DNA of 64,000 nt from Cordilura impudica (Eukaryota; Arthropoda; Insecta; Diptera; Scathophagidae), in NCBI GenBank assembly GCA_963682025.1, contig OY821518.1:150568243-150632242 (forward strand), in the 5' to 3' direction. Positions 9,995 to 22,428 of the stretch are shown here, in pieces. The translations under genes and the position numbers were made by a program. The notes below the pieces were generated by a model. It was not told the origin of the DNA and made no database searches. It worked only from the letters and a program-made list of their open reading frames with translations. Within the stretch, counting starts at the first letter, position 1; every line of letters begins with the position of its first letter.

Positions 9995-11700
9995 TTTTGC
10001 CGGGCGCGCAATGGAACAGGAGTTGAAAAATCTATTTTTACTACCGTTTCCTTAGAATTACAGCATTTATACTTAACATAAATGCAGAACGCTATTATGA
10101 AACAAATGATAATTAAAATTAATGAAACATGTCCAGAAAGAGTGTGGAATTGTAAGCCTTTAAGGTTGACATACGTTGCTCTTAATACTTCGACTTCCGT
10201 CCTTAAATGATTGATGTCTTTTGTATTATTTGTAATTGTCACGTCAAATGGTTTTACCATCCTTGCTTCCATTATCTGCATCTCTTGACCCCAGGACGAT
10301 GTCTGAATTGAAGACTTGACTTTAGACTTAAATAGTTGAGAGGATGTTAACTTCACCCCTTCATACGTGGCTGTACATTCTGGTGATAAGATTAGGATCT
10401 CCTTCAGAGGTAAAGTCACCCAACTCCGATTGCCTTGACCGCAATCCACTGTGAGTACAAAGTTGTTAAAAATGGCAAACACCCACTTACTTTCGGTTGA
10501 CAGTGATTTCCAAAGGCTTCTCGTTGGTATTGCTTCAAAACTGCATTCAGCGTTTGCTTTATGGCTGACACTTCACATGAACGTTCAATCGCTGGCTTCC
10601 AAGGCATATTTCCGAAACAATTAAACTGACCTCTTAAATTCTTCTCACAAGCGTTTAATTGTGTTTGAGACATCAAGAAATACATGTTTGTTGCAAAGTT
10701 GTATACCATTAAATCGTTTTCAATTATTGGCATCATAGTGATGTTTTTACTTCCTACTGGGAGCTTAAAAATTTTGTAAACCTCAGAGCTATATTCTTGA
10801 AATAATGGTATTTCCAACTGAATTACTAATCGAGAATCCATGATGATTCCCTTCGCCGCCATTGTGTTGTAAACCTCTTTTAGCTCTGTTCCAGAAGTCT
10901 TTCCAAGAAGAACTGAATTATTTGGCGGTAGCTTCTCGATTTTTAAAAGTTGTTCATGGAGTTGAGATGGCTTTAATAAATCAGGAATCACATGCCCGTG
11001 ATTTTTGTCTATTAATAAACTGATTATTGAAGATTGGATTTTGCTACATTCGTCGATCATAAGATTGAATTGTGTAGACATAATTTGAAACATTAAAGTC
11101 AACCGCTCAGTATTTTTTGTATTTTCAAGTTCCTCGTAGAATAGCTTGAGTTGACTATACATATTATTGAAATTCTCGCTAACATCTGTAGTCTTTTTCA
11201 GCAAGTTTAGAGTCGAGTCCACTATAGAAGTCTGTTTATTTATTAAGTGGTTCAGGTTTTGTTAGTTCTCGAACAAACTTCTCATATTTTCTTCCATCTT
11301 ATCCCGATCATCAGCATCCATTATACCAAATAGCATGTGGTATAGCGATCCTAAAAATTCAAAACGAGCTCTCTTCTTACGTGGTTTACTTAATAGAAGA
11401 TCATTACTCTTTGTTAGAACATTTTTTCTTTTTTCCATTGATGATATTACCATTCCACAGCCTTCTTTGTAAAAACCAAGATTCGGACACTCGTTTTTAA
11501 TTTTTTCCATCAACTTCTGTATTCGATCCATTTCGTTTTGGTACAATGTAAGATCGTAATAAATTACTAAGTTCCATTTCGAATCGATCATATCATGCCA
11601 TATTTGAAGATAGCTCTTTAATTGATACAAGTTTATTGGCTGGTAATGTTGCAGTCTTCACCTGTTTTAAAATAACTAAAGCAACAGTATGAATCCAAGT
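9982..11700 (-). pseudogene. Envelope-like gene of the BEL element (broken)
   Basis: Placed after pol and before the 3' LTR, as env is in retrovirus-like insect elements. Three reading frames cover it: 11630-11262, 11222-10416 and 10482-9982. The first ends with a basic furin-like site (RKKR) followed by a hydrophobic fusion-peptide-like stretch and an acidic DADD segment, the arrangement known from baculovirus F-like envelope proteins of insect errantiviruses. The second is a helical/coiled region with paired Cys. The third ends in a membrane anchor of about 20 hydrophobic residues near 10120-10050 and a short Cys-Cys tail. An in-frame stop at 11262-11264 and a frameshift near 10450 disable it. 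The signal peptide region upstream of 11630 is not clearly readable. Confidence 0.75.
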
Positions 11701-12126
11701 AACGAGTAGTTATATTCTTTTTTTGGACGTTTAATATACCAAAAATATGAACATTAAAATTAAACGGGATAGACGTGTTTTAACTGTGCACTAATTGTAG
11801 TCAATTTTTCAATACTAAAAAACTATTTTTAATCTTATAAGGTATCTGAATCAATTAGTTATCAGATAGTGAACAAGCTGTGTATATTAAATACTTAAAA
11901 TAACAACACACAATATACAAAATAATAACAAATTAAAAGTTAAATTTCAAAGCAAATAGAACATATTAAAATCAACACCAATAACATAAACAAGAAAATA
12001 TTGTGAAACAAACAAAACACAGAAACAAAAACTGAGAAACACCAAATTTATTATTATTTGTCAACAAAACAAAAACAAAACAAAAAATAACATGATGAGT
12101 ACAAGAGATCTGCAACTGAAGCTGAT

Positions 12127-13036
12127 TTGGGCAGCATAGAATTTCCCATAATATGTGAGAATGATTCAGCCACGCGTGTATGGCAATGGCTTGATAAAAA
12201 AATGGCTAAGCAAACTGAGTGTGTTAATGAACAAATCTCTCAATTTTGCACACGTCTAAAAGAAGGCGAACATCGTATTGCTGAAAAAATACAATCGTCA
12301 ATTAAGGATGCTGAAAATCGTCTAATAAACGAAATTGATAAGAGATTTTGCGAGTTAAGAGAAGAGTTAAATGATGTCACTGAACGTGTCTCTAAACCCG
12401 AAACAGTCTCGGGCGAAATAATAGAATTGAAAAAAGAAATTAAACAATTGAAAATACAATGCATAAAACATTCAAATTCTATCGTTGCAAATGACCTGCT
12501 TATTAATGGAGTTCCCTATGATGCAGATGAAAACCTACATATATCATATTTTTGATACTGTCTGCAAAACTATAAATATTCCCACACCGCCTATACAATC
12601 CATATATCGCCTACAAAACAGAAACAACAAAAATAAAGATAATTCTCCTGATGCCGTCATTATTGTTAAATTGACTTCACCATACGACAAAAACTTTTTA
12701 CTGAAGTCTTTAAATGTCTACAAGAGAGAAAATCGAACAAACTTAATGCTAACTCTTCTTAGTTTTGAGCCAGATGAAAAAAATAAATATTTTTATGTAC
12801 ATGAAAATTTAACAAATGGAAATTATAAAATCTTACGCGAAGCAGTTAGTCTAAAGAAGAAAAATCTTTTATACTCTGCGTATTCATTCCGTGGTCTTGT
12901 ATATGTAAAATGCTTGAGTACGGATGAGCCTATTTGCATTGAACACTTGAATGTACTAAACCATTTTTTTCTTAATGAGGGAGATCATTTGCGCTGCGAT
13001 GCCAATTACATACTGCCTGATACTGCCGCTAACTAA
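12127..13036 (+). pseudogene. LINE ORF1 (coiled coil plus RNA-binding-like domain)
   Basis: Two overlapping frames, 12127-12555 and 12485-13036, are joined by a frameshift near 12545. Residues about 20-110 of the first frame form a heptad-rich coiled coil (RIAEKIQSSIKDAENRLINE and onward). After NDLLINGVPYDADENL the second frame continues with IYRLQNRNNKNKDNSPDAVI, VKLTSPYDKNFLLKSLNVYK and a C-terminal Cys-containing tail. A coiled coil followed by this kind of domain is known in L1-like ORF1 proteins and resembles the baculovirus FP25K-like domain found in insect LINEs. The expected role is an RNA-binding trimeric chaperone for the LINE RNA. It is non-functional here because of the frameshift. 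Confidence 0.65.
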
Positions 13037-13233
13037 ATCGTTGATCATAATCTGTGAGGAATTTTTAAATGTTTATTATTATTAGTCATTAAATACTACA
13101 TATTTTGCTAAATTTATATTTAAATTTATTTTCAATTTCTTCTTAAAACTTAAAGTCAATTCAAAATTTTGTAATACAAACACTAAACATTGCGTTGCTT
13201 TTAGAGCTAATTTATATTTAAAACGCCATTGTA

Positions 13234-15972
13234 TTGTCCAACTTTGCTAGCTTTAGTGGAAGTTCTAAAGATGTTGCGATTAGCATGGTAAAAATTCTTG
13301 CCAACCAGAAGGAAGGCCTAAAAATCGTCCACATTAATGCACAGAGCTTATTGAATAAAATTTATGAATTCAGACTTATTTTCGAAAGCTCTAATGTTGA
13401 TGTAGTTTGTGTCACTGAAACTTGGCTTTCTGATTCATTACCGGATAGTCCTATATGTTTAAGCGGGTATAGAGTATTCAGATTTAACAGAAAATCAGGA
13501 GGCGCAGCCATTTATGTTAAAAACAATATAACTTGCAAATATCGCTGTAAATCAGAAGAAAATGAAAAGGTTGAGTACATATTTATCGAGATATCATCAT
13601 TTGGTAAAAACATGTTGGTTGGCTGTGTTTATAGGCCTAATAAACGAATTGATTTCTCTTACTTCATTACAACGCTAAAGACATTAACCGTGCCATATAA
13701 TGATTTTGCAATTTTAGGTGATTTTAACTCTAACATTCTTGTGGAATCATCTCTTAAGGATAACATGGCATCTCTAGGACTTTCTCCAATAAATACAACT
13801 GTTCCCACACACTACACAAACACATGCAGTACACTACTCGATCATATATACGTGGGAGACATGTCAAAAGTCAATCTATATGACCAAATTTCTGCATCAT
13901 CCTTCTCTAAACACGATTTAATTTTTACAACATATGAATTTCTTCTTCAACGGGATGATCAATATTACTCTTTACGAGATTTCAATAACTTGAATTACAA
14001 CGTATTGTATGCGAACCTCTCACAAATCAATTGGAGTAGGATTTACTCTATGACCTCGGTTGACGAACAATTGTCTTTTCTAGAAGACAATGTACTACAA
14101 TTATATGATGAAACTGACTGTCCCTTTGAAAACAAAAATAATTACGGCGAGAAATAAACCTTGGTTCACATCCAGTATTCGACAATCAATTGAACGTAGG
14201 GATTTAGCTTATTCCAGGTGGAAGCGTTTTAGAACATTACAACTTAAGGCCGAGTTTCGTTCTGCTAGAAAAGACGTTAATACTCAAATAAGAAATGCAA
14301 AATCTGTTTTTTTCTCAAGACGATTTAGTTCCGCTATTGATTCTAAACAAACTTGGAAGACTATTCGAGAAATAGGAATTGGTAATGTTGAAAAGAATAA
14401 TAATTGCCCTATTGATGCTAATGAACCCAATAGATTTTTTACGGATATACCAACGATACCAACAAATAACAACTTCTATAACAGCAATACATTTGTCAAC
14501 AGTAGCAACTCCTTTCCCGAAGAAAATATGTTCGAGTTTTTTTGCGTCAGCCAATCTGAGGTTCTTTCTAGCTTCCTGAAAGTTAAATCTAACGCTATTG
14601 GATTTGATAACATACACCCAAAATTCGTTAAAATTTTGTTACCATCTCTTTTGCCATTTTTTACTAATTTTTTCAACACCATCATTACATCAAGCTGCTT
14701 TGCAATGAAATGGAAACATGCAAAAGTTATTCCACTTCCAAAATCTACTACAGAATATCGTCCGATTGCGATACTATGCTTCCTGCCCTCACAAATAAGC
14801 GCATACGTATACAGGAATTGTCTTATTACTTATATGCAATCTGGTTTCCGTCCCAATTATAGCGTGAGTTAGACTGCGGAAAAGTAACCTTTTTGGTGCT
14901 TCTTGATCATTCAAAAGCCTTCGATACTGTAAATCGCTCCACGCTATGTATGAAGCTGAACCATTTTTTCAATTTTGCGCCAACGTCAACTCAGTTAATT
15001 TCATCATACCTTACAAACCGTACTCAATCAGTGTTCGTTCACAATACATCATCCAATCCGGTGTCACTTATGAAAGGTGTACCACAACGATCAATATTGG
15101 GGCCACTTTTGTTCTCCATATATGCAAATGACTTGCCGCAACAAATATCCCATTCCAGCGTACATATGTGTGCGGATGATGTACAGTTGTACCTAAGTGG
15201 CTCAGTTAATTCAATCAACGCAAGCGTGGGAAAACTCAACCAAGATCTAGACATCGTATATCGTTGGGCTACTGCTAATGGCTTATGTCTGAATCCTAAA
15301 AAATCAAAATGGTGATACATAAAGGAACCATAACCCCCCATATCGAACCTGAAATCGTTATAAATGGTCAGAAAAATATGAAATTGTACAATCAGCCAAA
15401 AATCTTGGATTGGTCTTCAACAAAAATTTAACTGGTCTGATCATATAAATTCACTTGTATGTCAAACTTATGTGAAATTAAGAACGATTTGGCCAACTCA
15501 GGTATTTACACCTTTAAGGGTTAATATACTTCTGGCAAAGACCTATCTTATTCTGGGACTTACATGTGGTTGTGAACTCTTTTCCAGTTGCGACTCTATA
15601 AGCAGAAATAAGTTTAATGTTTTATACAATAACATCATTAGGTATGTTTACGGGTTAAGAAAATACGACCATGTGTCTACTTTCGCAAAAAGCTTATACG
15701 GAGTATCTTCTGAAAACTTACTTAAGATAAGGGTACCAATACTCCTACATAAAGTTATTTATACAAAAAACCCGCAATATATGTATGCCAAAATTCAGTT
15801 TGCAAGATCGAATAGGGGCAAACTAATCATCATACCAAGACATCGACATTTAGTTTCAGAATTGCAGTTCTTTATCCATGCCGCTCGTCTTTGGAATACA
15901 ATTCCACACGAACAACAGCTTCATAGCAATGCAATGCATTTTGAAACTTTTTTGTTTAATTTTTTCACGTAA
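13234..15972 (+). pseudogene. LINE ORF2: apurinic endonuclease and reverse transcriptase (frameshifted)
   Basis: Endonuclease domain 13320-13960: HINAQSL, VCVTETWLS, YRVFRFNRKSGGAAIYVKNN, GCVYRPN, AILGDFNSN, LLDHIYVG and SKHD, covering the catalytic Asn, Glu, Asp and His positions of APE-type nucleases. RT domain 14550-15315: SNAIGFDNIHPKFVKILLP, WKHAKVIPLPK, LLDHSKAFDTVNRS, VPQRSILGPLLFSIYANDLP, MCADDVQLYLS and NGLCLNPKKSK; the ADD active site is kept. The C-terminal domain runs to 15972 with the IQFARSNRG motif. Frame changes lie near 14100-14157, near 14870-14890 and near 15315-15470. The first ATG in frame is at 13285, so the true start is uncertain. Confidence 0.88.
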
Positions 15973-16239
15973 CCAATTTCTATCATCTATTTTCTGTGAT
16001 ATATGTAATTTTTTATTTATTTTTATTTTTTTATTTTTATATTTTTTGTGTCTATGCTATTTCTGTTCGTATATAAGTTTACTTAATCTTTATATAAACT
16101 TTATTATTATTATTACTATATACATATATAAAATTTTTGAGATTGTTGATCCCTTATCCACATATAATCCTGTACTATAATTAAAAGACTTGGTCTTGTT
16201 GTACAGGATATCAATAAATAAATAAATAAATAATATTAT

Positions 16240-18300
16240 TCAGAAATCCTTTTTTGGCGTCCTCTCCTCTTCTTCTGCCTCAGACGTAACTAGTGGACAA
16301 ATCTTGCGTATGGGTCGCTTGAGGATACTATTTTGAAGCTTAAGTGTTACTACTCTTACTTTACCGTCTCGACCCTCATGAAGTTCTATAATCTTCCCAA
16401 GCGGCCAGCTCGTTGGCTGTGTCTTCTCGTCTTTTAATATGACAATCGCTCCTTCTTTGAAATTGTTTTCGGAATGTTTCCATTTTTGACGTTGTTGCAG
16501 TGTTTCCAAATATTCGTCTTTCCAACGTGTCCAGAAACTTCTCTTCAATTGCTGTATCAGCTTCCATCGATCTAAAGACGTTATGTGTAAGCAATTTACA
16601 TATTCAGGACAGTCGTTAATAGGCCTTCCGATGAGAAAATGCCCAGGAGTTAATACATCGATTTATCTATGCTCTCATTATTAATTCCAATTAGAGATCT
16701 TGAATTTAATACGGCTTCAATTTGATTTAGCAGAGTAGACATTTCCTTATAAATATGTAAGCTTTGTGTCTCCTATTACACGTTTTAGGTGGTATATGAC
16801 TGATTTTACACCAGCCTCCCATATTCCTCCAAAGTGAGGGGCTGCCGGGGAAATAAAGTGCCACTTTATTTTTTCCGATGCTAAAACTGGTATTATTGAT
16901 TCATTGTTTTTGATAGCAGCTTTGAAGTCAGCATCCAGTTTCCTATGTGCACCAACAAAATTAGTACCATTATCAGAATAGATATCACTACTGATACCCC
17001 TACGTGCAGCTTCGAATACATTTTTTAATAGCGTTTTTCATGTTGAGAATTCAATATCTTCGCTTGACTGTTGATTCAACTAAGCTGTTGCCACCATATA
17101 GAGTTGAATTGTGATGTGATTTTTATAAAGTCATAGGATGTTTTTTGTTGTATGACAATTTTGAGTTTTCCAATCTACCTACTCGAAGAACGCCATTTTT
17201 ATCTATGAATGGGTACAAACTCACAATTTTGCTGTTTTTATTAACCGTTCCATTTCATTTTAGATCCATTAGCTCTTGATGAAATTCTATCTCTTGATGA
17301 CGAATTATATATAATAAGTTTTTCTGCATGTTCTAACTCCGATACAGTAAGATATGGCAGAATATTTGCTTTAGTTTGAATTCTGTTTGTAAACCGCAGA
17401 ACATACGCTAATATCCCTTGAAGTTTTGCGAAATTTGATTACTTATGTGTCATGTTGTCCAAAAAGTGTTTCTTTGTAAATGAAGTAACTGTAGTGATTA
17501 TGTTAACAGCAGCAGTATTTTCTTAATTTTTAGTCCCAAATTGAGCTGATTTCTGTAACCATGTCGGTCCATTCCACCACAATGCAAGATCTTTAAATTT
17601 TCAAGCACAAATGCCTCGAGATGCAGCATCCGCAGGATTATCTTAACTGCTCACATGATTCCATATTGCTTTAGGAATGAGATTTGTTATTTCGCTTACT
17701 CGATTTCTGACAAATGTATCTTTATTGTTTTTATTATTTATTCATCTCTATGTAATAGTCGAACCATTCCAGACATAAATAGATTGTTTATGATGGATGA
17801 TATCAGCTACCTTACGCATAAGCTTGGCTAACAAATGCGCTGCACATAGTTCCAGCTTTAGCAATGTCTTTCTATTCTTAATTGTATTTACCCTTGTTTT
17901 AGATGTTAGAAGACTTACTGAAGTATTTATTTTAGCATAAATAACAGCTGCATATGCTTTTTCTGATGCATCTGCAAATCCATGTAGCTCCAATTGTGAA
18001 TCGCATGTTGTTTGAATCCATCTTGGAACTCGAATATGTTGAAGTTCTGATGAATATTTTGTGAATTCGTGCCATTCTTTTATATGTTCTTCAGATAAAA
18101 TATGTTCATAGTTCTGATCTTTTGCTATTTTCACTTGACGGTACATTTTTTCCACGTCAGCAGTTACCACATATCTCCATAATCTCCATATATCTTTTTG
18201 TAGTTTTGGCCCAGTATACATTATGTAGTTAAGGCTTCTTTCATTTGTGGTTTTTGCTGATGCATCAAATACAACTCGTAGTTTTGTTGTAAGGCTGTTT
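16240..18300 (-). pseudogene. BEL pol: RNase H and integrase region (decayed)
   Basis: Minus strand. At 18221-18050 it reads GPKLQKDIWRLWRYVVTADV then KMYRQVKIAKDQNYEHILSE and jumps straight to IKEWHEF, so the RT palm with the expected YVDD box is missing: an internal deletion. RNase H-like sequence follows: LHGFADASEKAYAAVIYAK and KTLLKLELCAAHLLAKL. Broken frames at 17730-17550 read DTFVRNRVSEI, NPADAASRGI and LALWWNGPTWL, typical of BEL pol. Integrase survives as HFGGIWEAGVKSVIYHLKRV near 16830-16770 and a C-terminal region at 16548-16240 ending in acidic and basic residues. No functional polymerase could be made. Confidence 0.85.
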
Positions 18301-18349
18301 TCACGTATTACTGGACGATGAGGTAAATAACCAGTTGCATATGACCCAG

Positions 18350-19130
18350 TTAAAGATAATCTCGCATAAATTTTATGTATTCATCTTTCTTCTTCTTATC
18401 AGTTTCCAGTTCTCCTTCACTAGATAGAAATCTAGCTATTGCTTGTTTTTTAGACTCTCCAAGTTCGTTATCCTCTTTAAATGGTAAATTGACTACAATT
18501 TTTCTTTCTGCATCTACTTTTGTTGTATTGTTGAATAAGTCAAGGCAAATTTTATCTTCTGCATATTCTTCTGCGTTTGACGATACTTCTTCAAGCTCCC
18601 AAAATCGTTCTAAATTAGTTGCAGCTGACAAAACTTTAGATGTTTTGGGTTGTTTTTTTATGATGCCGGAAAGAATCCAACCAAGTTTGGTTGATTGAGC
18701 TAAAATTACATCCCTTTTATGTATACCTTCTTCAATTATGTTTGTAAAGATGTCACTACCGATAACCATGTCTATTCGGTCAGATTTATTTAGCAAAGGA
18801 ACTACCAAGACAAAATTATTCCATTCGTGAACATTGAAATTAAATGATTGGTCGGACTGAGCACTTGTTAATGTTGGCAATACTAGCGTATCCGTTTCAA
18901 TTGCATGGCTGCTTAGGAACCGTGGTTTTATAAATATTTTGATTTTGCTTTTTGCTACTCCTACTAAGGCTCCGTGTATTTCGCTCTTACATCTTTTCTT
19001 AGGAAGTCTCAGTATATGTGATGGTTCCTATGATATTGTTGATACTTGAGGTCCTTGGTCAATAAGCGCTCTTAGCGTTATATATTCACCATGTGACGAT
19101 TTTACCTTAACTTGAGGCGTAGCGAGAAAA
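18350..19130 (-). pseudogene. BEL protease and N-terminal RT region
   Basis: Minus strand. Upstream of 18880 a broken frame reads ITLRALIDQGPQVS near 19085-19045, the aspartic protease active-site segment with D followed by Q-G rather than S-G or T-G. The open frame 18880-18350 has VVPLLNKSDRIDMVIGSD and AQSTKLGWILSGII, the usual BEL protease C-terminal motifs, then a linker leading into RT. The frame ends before the RT core. Confidence 0.75.
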
Positions 19131-19199
19131 ACATTTGCGGCTGAATTGGTATTCATTGAAATTGATGGTTTAACCGATGGTTTTTACGTGGGTAAGTGT

Positions 19200-20817
19200 A
19201 TTGTTGAATTGTGTCTCTTACCGCAATGCTCACATCTATTCTTACTGTAGCATTTTTTATCCAATTTGTGATTGAGACATACAAAGCATACTTTGTATTT
19301 TCGAGCCCATCTTAGTCCTGCTTCTACTGGTAGTGATAAAAATTTTGTACACTTTTTAACTTTATGTTCTTATCCATTAAAATAGAAACAATATAATTTT
19401 TCAGAAAATAACACTGTTGCTCGATGCTGTGGCTGATACCTTTGGCTGTTGTTGTTTTACTTGAAGACGCATCTAAAGCTTGATACTGTAGCTCAACAAA
19501 CAGAATGATGTCATCTAAAATTTTAATTCCTTTTGATTTTCGTATTGTTTGCTCGTAGAGTAATAGACCTTCTTTGTCTAATTTTCTTATAATTATCCTA
19601 GCAAGTATTGGATCAGCATCTTCTAATCTGTTGCCTGATGATTTAAGAGCTTGAATACTTTCATTTGTTGTATCCAGCAAATTCTTTAGACTTCCGGCTG
19701 ACGTACAATTTGCATCTGATTGATCTAATATTCTATCAATTAATTTCGTAAACAATATTCTTTTGTTTCCCTATCGATTACATAGCATTCCACAAGCTGC
19801 TTCGTAATTGCAGTCTGTCACCTTAAAGCTTCGTATTACTTTTAATGCTTTTCCTTTTACGCTTCCCTTTAAACGTACAAATTTTTCTACCGGAGCAATT
19901 CCGGAATTTTCATGAATTAATCTTTTAAATAAATCATGAAATGAAGTGCATCCTTCAATTTCTCTATTAAAACATGGAACTTCAATATTTTCTAAAGCTT
20001 CTGACTTTTCTTTTTCACGACCGTCATTTGTTTTAATATTTTGGTTAAGTCATCCAAGTATTGCTTTTCAATATCTTCGAATTCTTCATCAATTTCCTCT
20101 GTTACTGCAAAATCAATAAGCAATTCCTTACGAATTTCTTTGATGTCTCTCATCAAATTTTGCCATGTATTTTTTGTGTTCTCCATTACTAGAATATTAT
20201 CACTCTCACAACCTTCTGTAAGGCTATCTCCTAGTCTTTGAATTACACGGCGATAGTTCATGAGCATTGGGACTTCTTTTCTTATCATTTTCTTTATTTT
20301 GTCTCTGTGAGCTTTTTGTTTCCATTTCTGAAGCTATTCTCTGATGATGAGGATTTATATTTATATGCTCTTGTGTAGCTTGTTGCAGCGCAGATTGTTG
20401 TCTTTCCACTTTCTTCATGAAACTGTTTAACGTATGCTCCATTTTAGCCATGCGTTCTTGCAATGGTTCAACCTCACCCTGCTTTTGAGGTATAGCTGAT
20501 CCTAATTTAAGAACATCTTCTTTTTGTGTTTGAAGTTTTGATGTTTGTTGTAACTGGTTTTCCAACAAATTATGAGCGTCTTTTATTATCGATAATATTT
20601 TATCAAAAATAATTATTTTTAAAATAGTCCTCAGATAGTCAATGCCAAGCAGTTTATAGTCATTGCTCTTAAACTCGGTCTAAATTTTATTTAGACCCTC
20701 TTCTACAGCTTTTAGCGATGCTGTTCTTAAGTCTCCTCTTTCTAATTTAGATAGAGCGATATTTGCATCCTCGCCCAGGTTTTTTTGTCGCTCAAATAAT
20801 TTTCGTTATTGTGCCAT
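19200..20817 (-). pseudogene. BEL gag (frameshifted)
   Basis: Start ATG at 20817 (MAQ, then a stop three codons in; this stop is one of the lesions). The N-terminal coiled-coil region reads LSKLERGDLRTASLKAVEEG. A Gln-rich segment (20568-20224) and an acidic helix (20288-19992) follow. The block 19755-19324 (LKNLLDTTNESIQALKSSGN and ADPILARIIIRKLD) matches the DUF1759-type Gag of BEL elements. Zinc-knuckle-like Cys/His clusters read CFVCLNHKLDKKC and CEHCGKRHNSTIH near 19285-19205. It would form the capsid. Several frameshifts separate the pieces. Confidence 0.8.
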
Positions 20818-20984
20818 TTTTTTTGTGTCCTTTATTCAAAAACATATATTTTTACGTGGCACACAATCTCTGTTCTAGCCGAGATTGACGCTTTCAACAC
20901 TTTTTCCGAAAACTTTATTTAATTTTAATATTTACAATCTCTGTTTCAGCCGAGATTGACGCTTTTCTGGTTTCTTTTTTTTTA

Positions 20985-21001
20985 AAACTCGAAGGACCAA
21001 A
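20985..21001 (-). other. BEL primer binding site
   Basis: Immediately inside the 5' LTR; in element orientation TTTGGTCCTTCGAGTTT. The position, and a GGTCCTTCGA core that I recall from other insect BEL/Pao elements, support this. The priming tRNA cannot be named from sequence alone. Confidence 0.6.
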
Positions 21002-21457
21002 TGTACGATTTAAATTCTATTAAAATAAAACGCGTACCGTATGAGTAGTTGTAAAGTACTGATCTTATTTATATATAAAAAATCCTTAGGAGCTAACTAT
21101 ACTAATTTAAAACTAACCTAGAACTAATAGCCTCTACCTCTTAAACACTTAAACATGTGATAGGACGCTCTATTCACCAGCGCACAAGCATCCCTTAAAA
21201 GGGTCATAAAATATATTGATATCTTCTAACAAATAATATTTTCTACCTAGCACATGCGGAAAAACACAACAAGATTTCCATAGAGATAAAATAACTTAAA
21301 CATATGTTAAATACAATTTTAACTAATTATTCCAAGAAGGTTGAAAAATACCATAAAAACAGCAATACAAAAAAAAAAATACAATGTATGTATTTAAATA
21401 TAAATTATAAATATACTTATGTATATACGAGAAAATATGTATACTCACTTTTGAACA
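21002..21457 (-). repeat. BEL 5' LTR
   Basis: 456 bp, matching 9527-9994. It starts TGTTCAAAAGTGAGTATAC in element orientation. The outer edge is fixed by the ATACC duplication at 21458-21462. Confidence 0.92.
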
Positions 21458-22428
21458 ATACCCTATACCACGCGTTTTGAGACCCTATCTCTTAGGTCCA
21501 ACTAATTAGATATTGATAATAAGCATAAACCTAATTTGAGTGGCATTGTTATTCATTTTTTGCCTTCGGATATGAAAAAGTTCATCTCGGTTGCTGTATT
21601 TATATGGGGACTAGGTCGAAAAATGATTGATCTTTATTTTTTTTTTATTTTTTTTTATGCAAAAATATCTACAAACCAAATTTGAGAAAAATCTCTGCAA
21701 TATTTTTGTTTTTTGATAGATTTAAGTTATAATCCGGAATCAGCTTTATATGGGGGCTATGACTAAGAAATGTCCTACATGGTCTATTTTTAGACTAATG
21801 GTTAAAGGAATGTAATAAACATAAACAAACCCGAGATCTATATAATAATTTGGATATTATGGAAATTTAAGTCGATCTCATAGGGTCCACTTGTATGGGC
21901 ACTAGGTCTGAACATGAACTGATTTTCACCAATTTCAATAGCGTTGATCCTATGGCCAATGGAAGCTTATATACTAATTTTCATCATCAGATATTCATAT
22001 TTGCGACCTGTAGTTTGATTACAAGGTTTACATGGACACACAGACGGACAGACGGACATCGTTAAATCGACTCAGAATGTGAATTTGATTCTGAGTCGAT
22101 CGGTATAATAAATGATGAGTCTAGGTCAAATATTTTTGGTAGTTACAAACACATTACACCCAGACCACATAGTGGTATACGTAAAGTGACCATATTTTTT
22201 TACCTGAAAACGGGACATCGAATAATTCTAATGGGTTCGGTTATATGAAATGGAAATGCATAGTTAATATAATAATATTTTATATGTCCATAGTGAGTGG
22301 CATTATTTATTTTATGTTAGACTACAAAAAAATAGTTTATACATTGTTATATTTTTCAGAGGCACAAATTTGTTTCAGAATTTTAGGTGACGATTTCAAA
22401 TATGTGTGGAACTCTTGGCAGGATTTTT

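Larger units (their letters stand above)
11870..16231 (+). mobile_element. LINE (APE-type non-LTR retrotransposon), near full length
   Basis: Plus-strand element inserted between the pol and env genes of the BEL element. It carries ORF1 (12127-13036), ORF2 with endonuclease and RT (13234-15972), and ends with TCAATAAATAAATAAATAA at 16211-16231, preceded by GTTGTACAGGATA. The 5' boundary is approximate; sequence from about 11870 no longer reads as env. I could not find a TSD. The older split copy at 61-1290/8167-8880 belongs to the same or a close family. ORF1 and ORF2 both contain frameshifts. Confidence 0.85.
9527..21457 (-). mobile_element. BEL/Pao LTR retrotransposon with env-like gene
   Basis: Minus-strand element of 11.9 kb including a LINE insertion. 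LTRs lie at 9527-9994 (3') and 21002-21457 (5'), with an exact 5-bp duplication ATACC at 9522-9526 and 21458-21462. Gene order on the minus strand is gag (20.8-19.2 kb), protease/RT/RNase H (19.1-17.6 kb), integrase (17.4-16.2 kb), LINE insertion, env-like (11.7-10.0 kb). The BEL assignment rests on the DUF1759-like Gag, the sequence GPKLQKDIWRLWRYVVTADV with KMYRQ, the HGFADASEKAYAAVIYAK RNase H motif and the 5-bp TSD. Every gene is broken, so it is an old endogenous copy. Confidence 0.92.
9478..22175 (-). mobile_element. Family B Helentron-like element (B1), split by BEL
   Basis: Minus orientation. The 3' end lies at 9478-9526 with the terminal CAAGTAAG and a perfect 24-nt palindrome (core GTCGGTCTAGACCGAC). 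The body resumes at 21458-22175, with (GTCY)n near 22035-22060 (reverse strand) and the 5' end ACCACATAGTGGTATA at the right. The BEL element between 9527 and 21457 duplicated ATACC. No coding capacity. It shares body sequence with the copies at 22429, 40150, 43354 and 54173. I read it as a Helentron-associated non-autonomous (HINE/DINE-1/mini-me-like) family from its paired subterminal repeats, its 3' hairpin and its lack of target duplication. Confidence 0.75.

Noticed and set aside
14284..14685. Minus-strand frames within the LINE
   Set aside because: Antisense to the RT domain, which is clearly on the plus strand.
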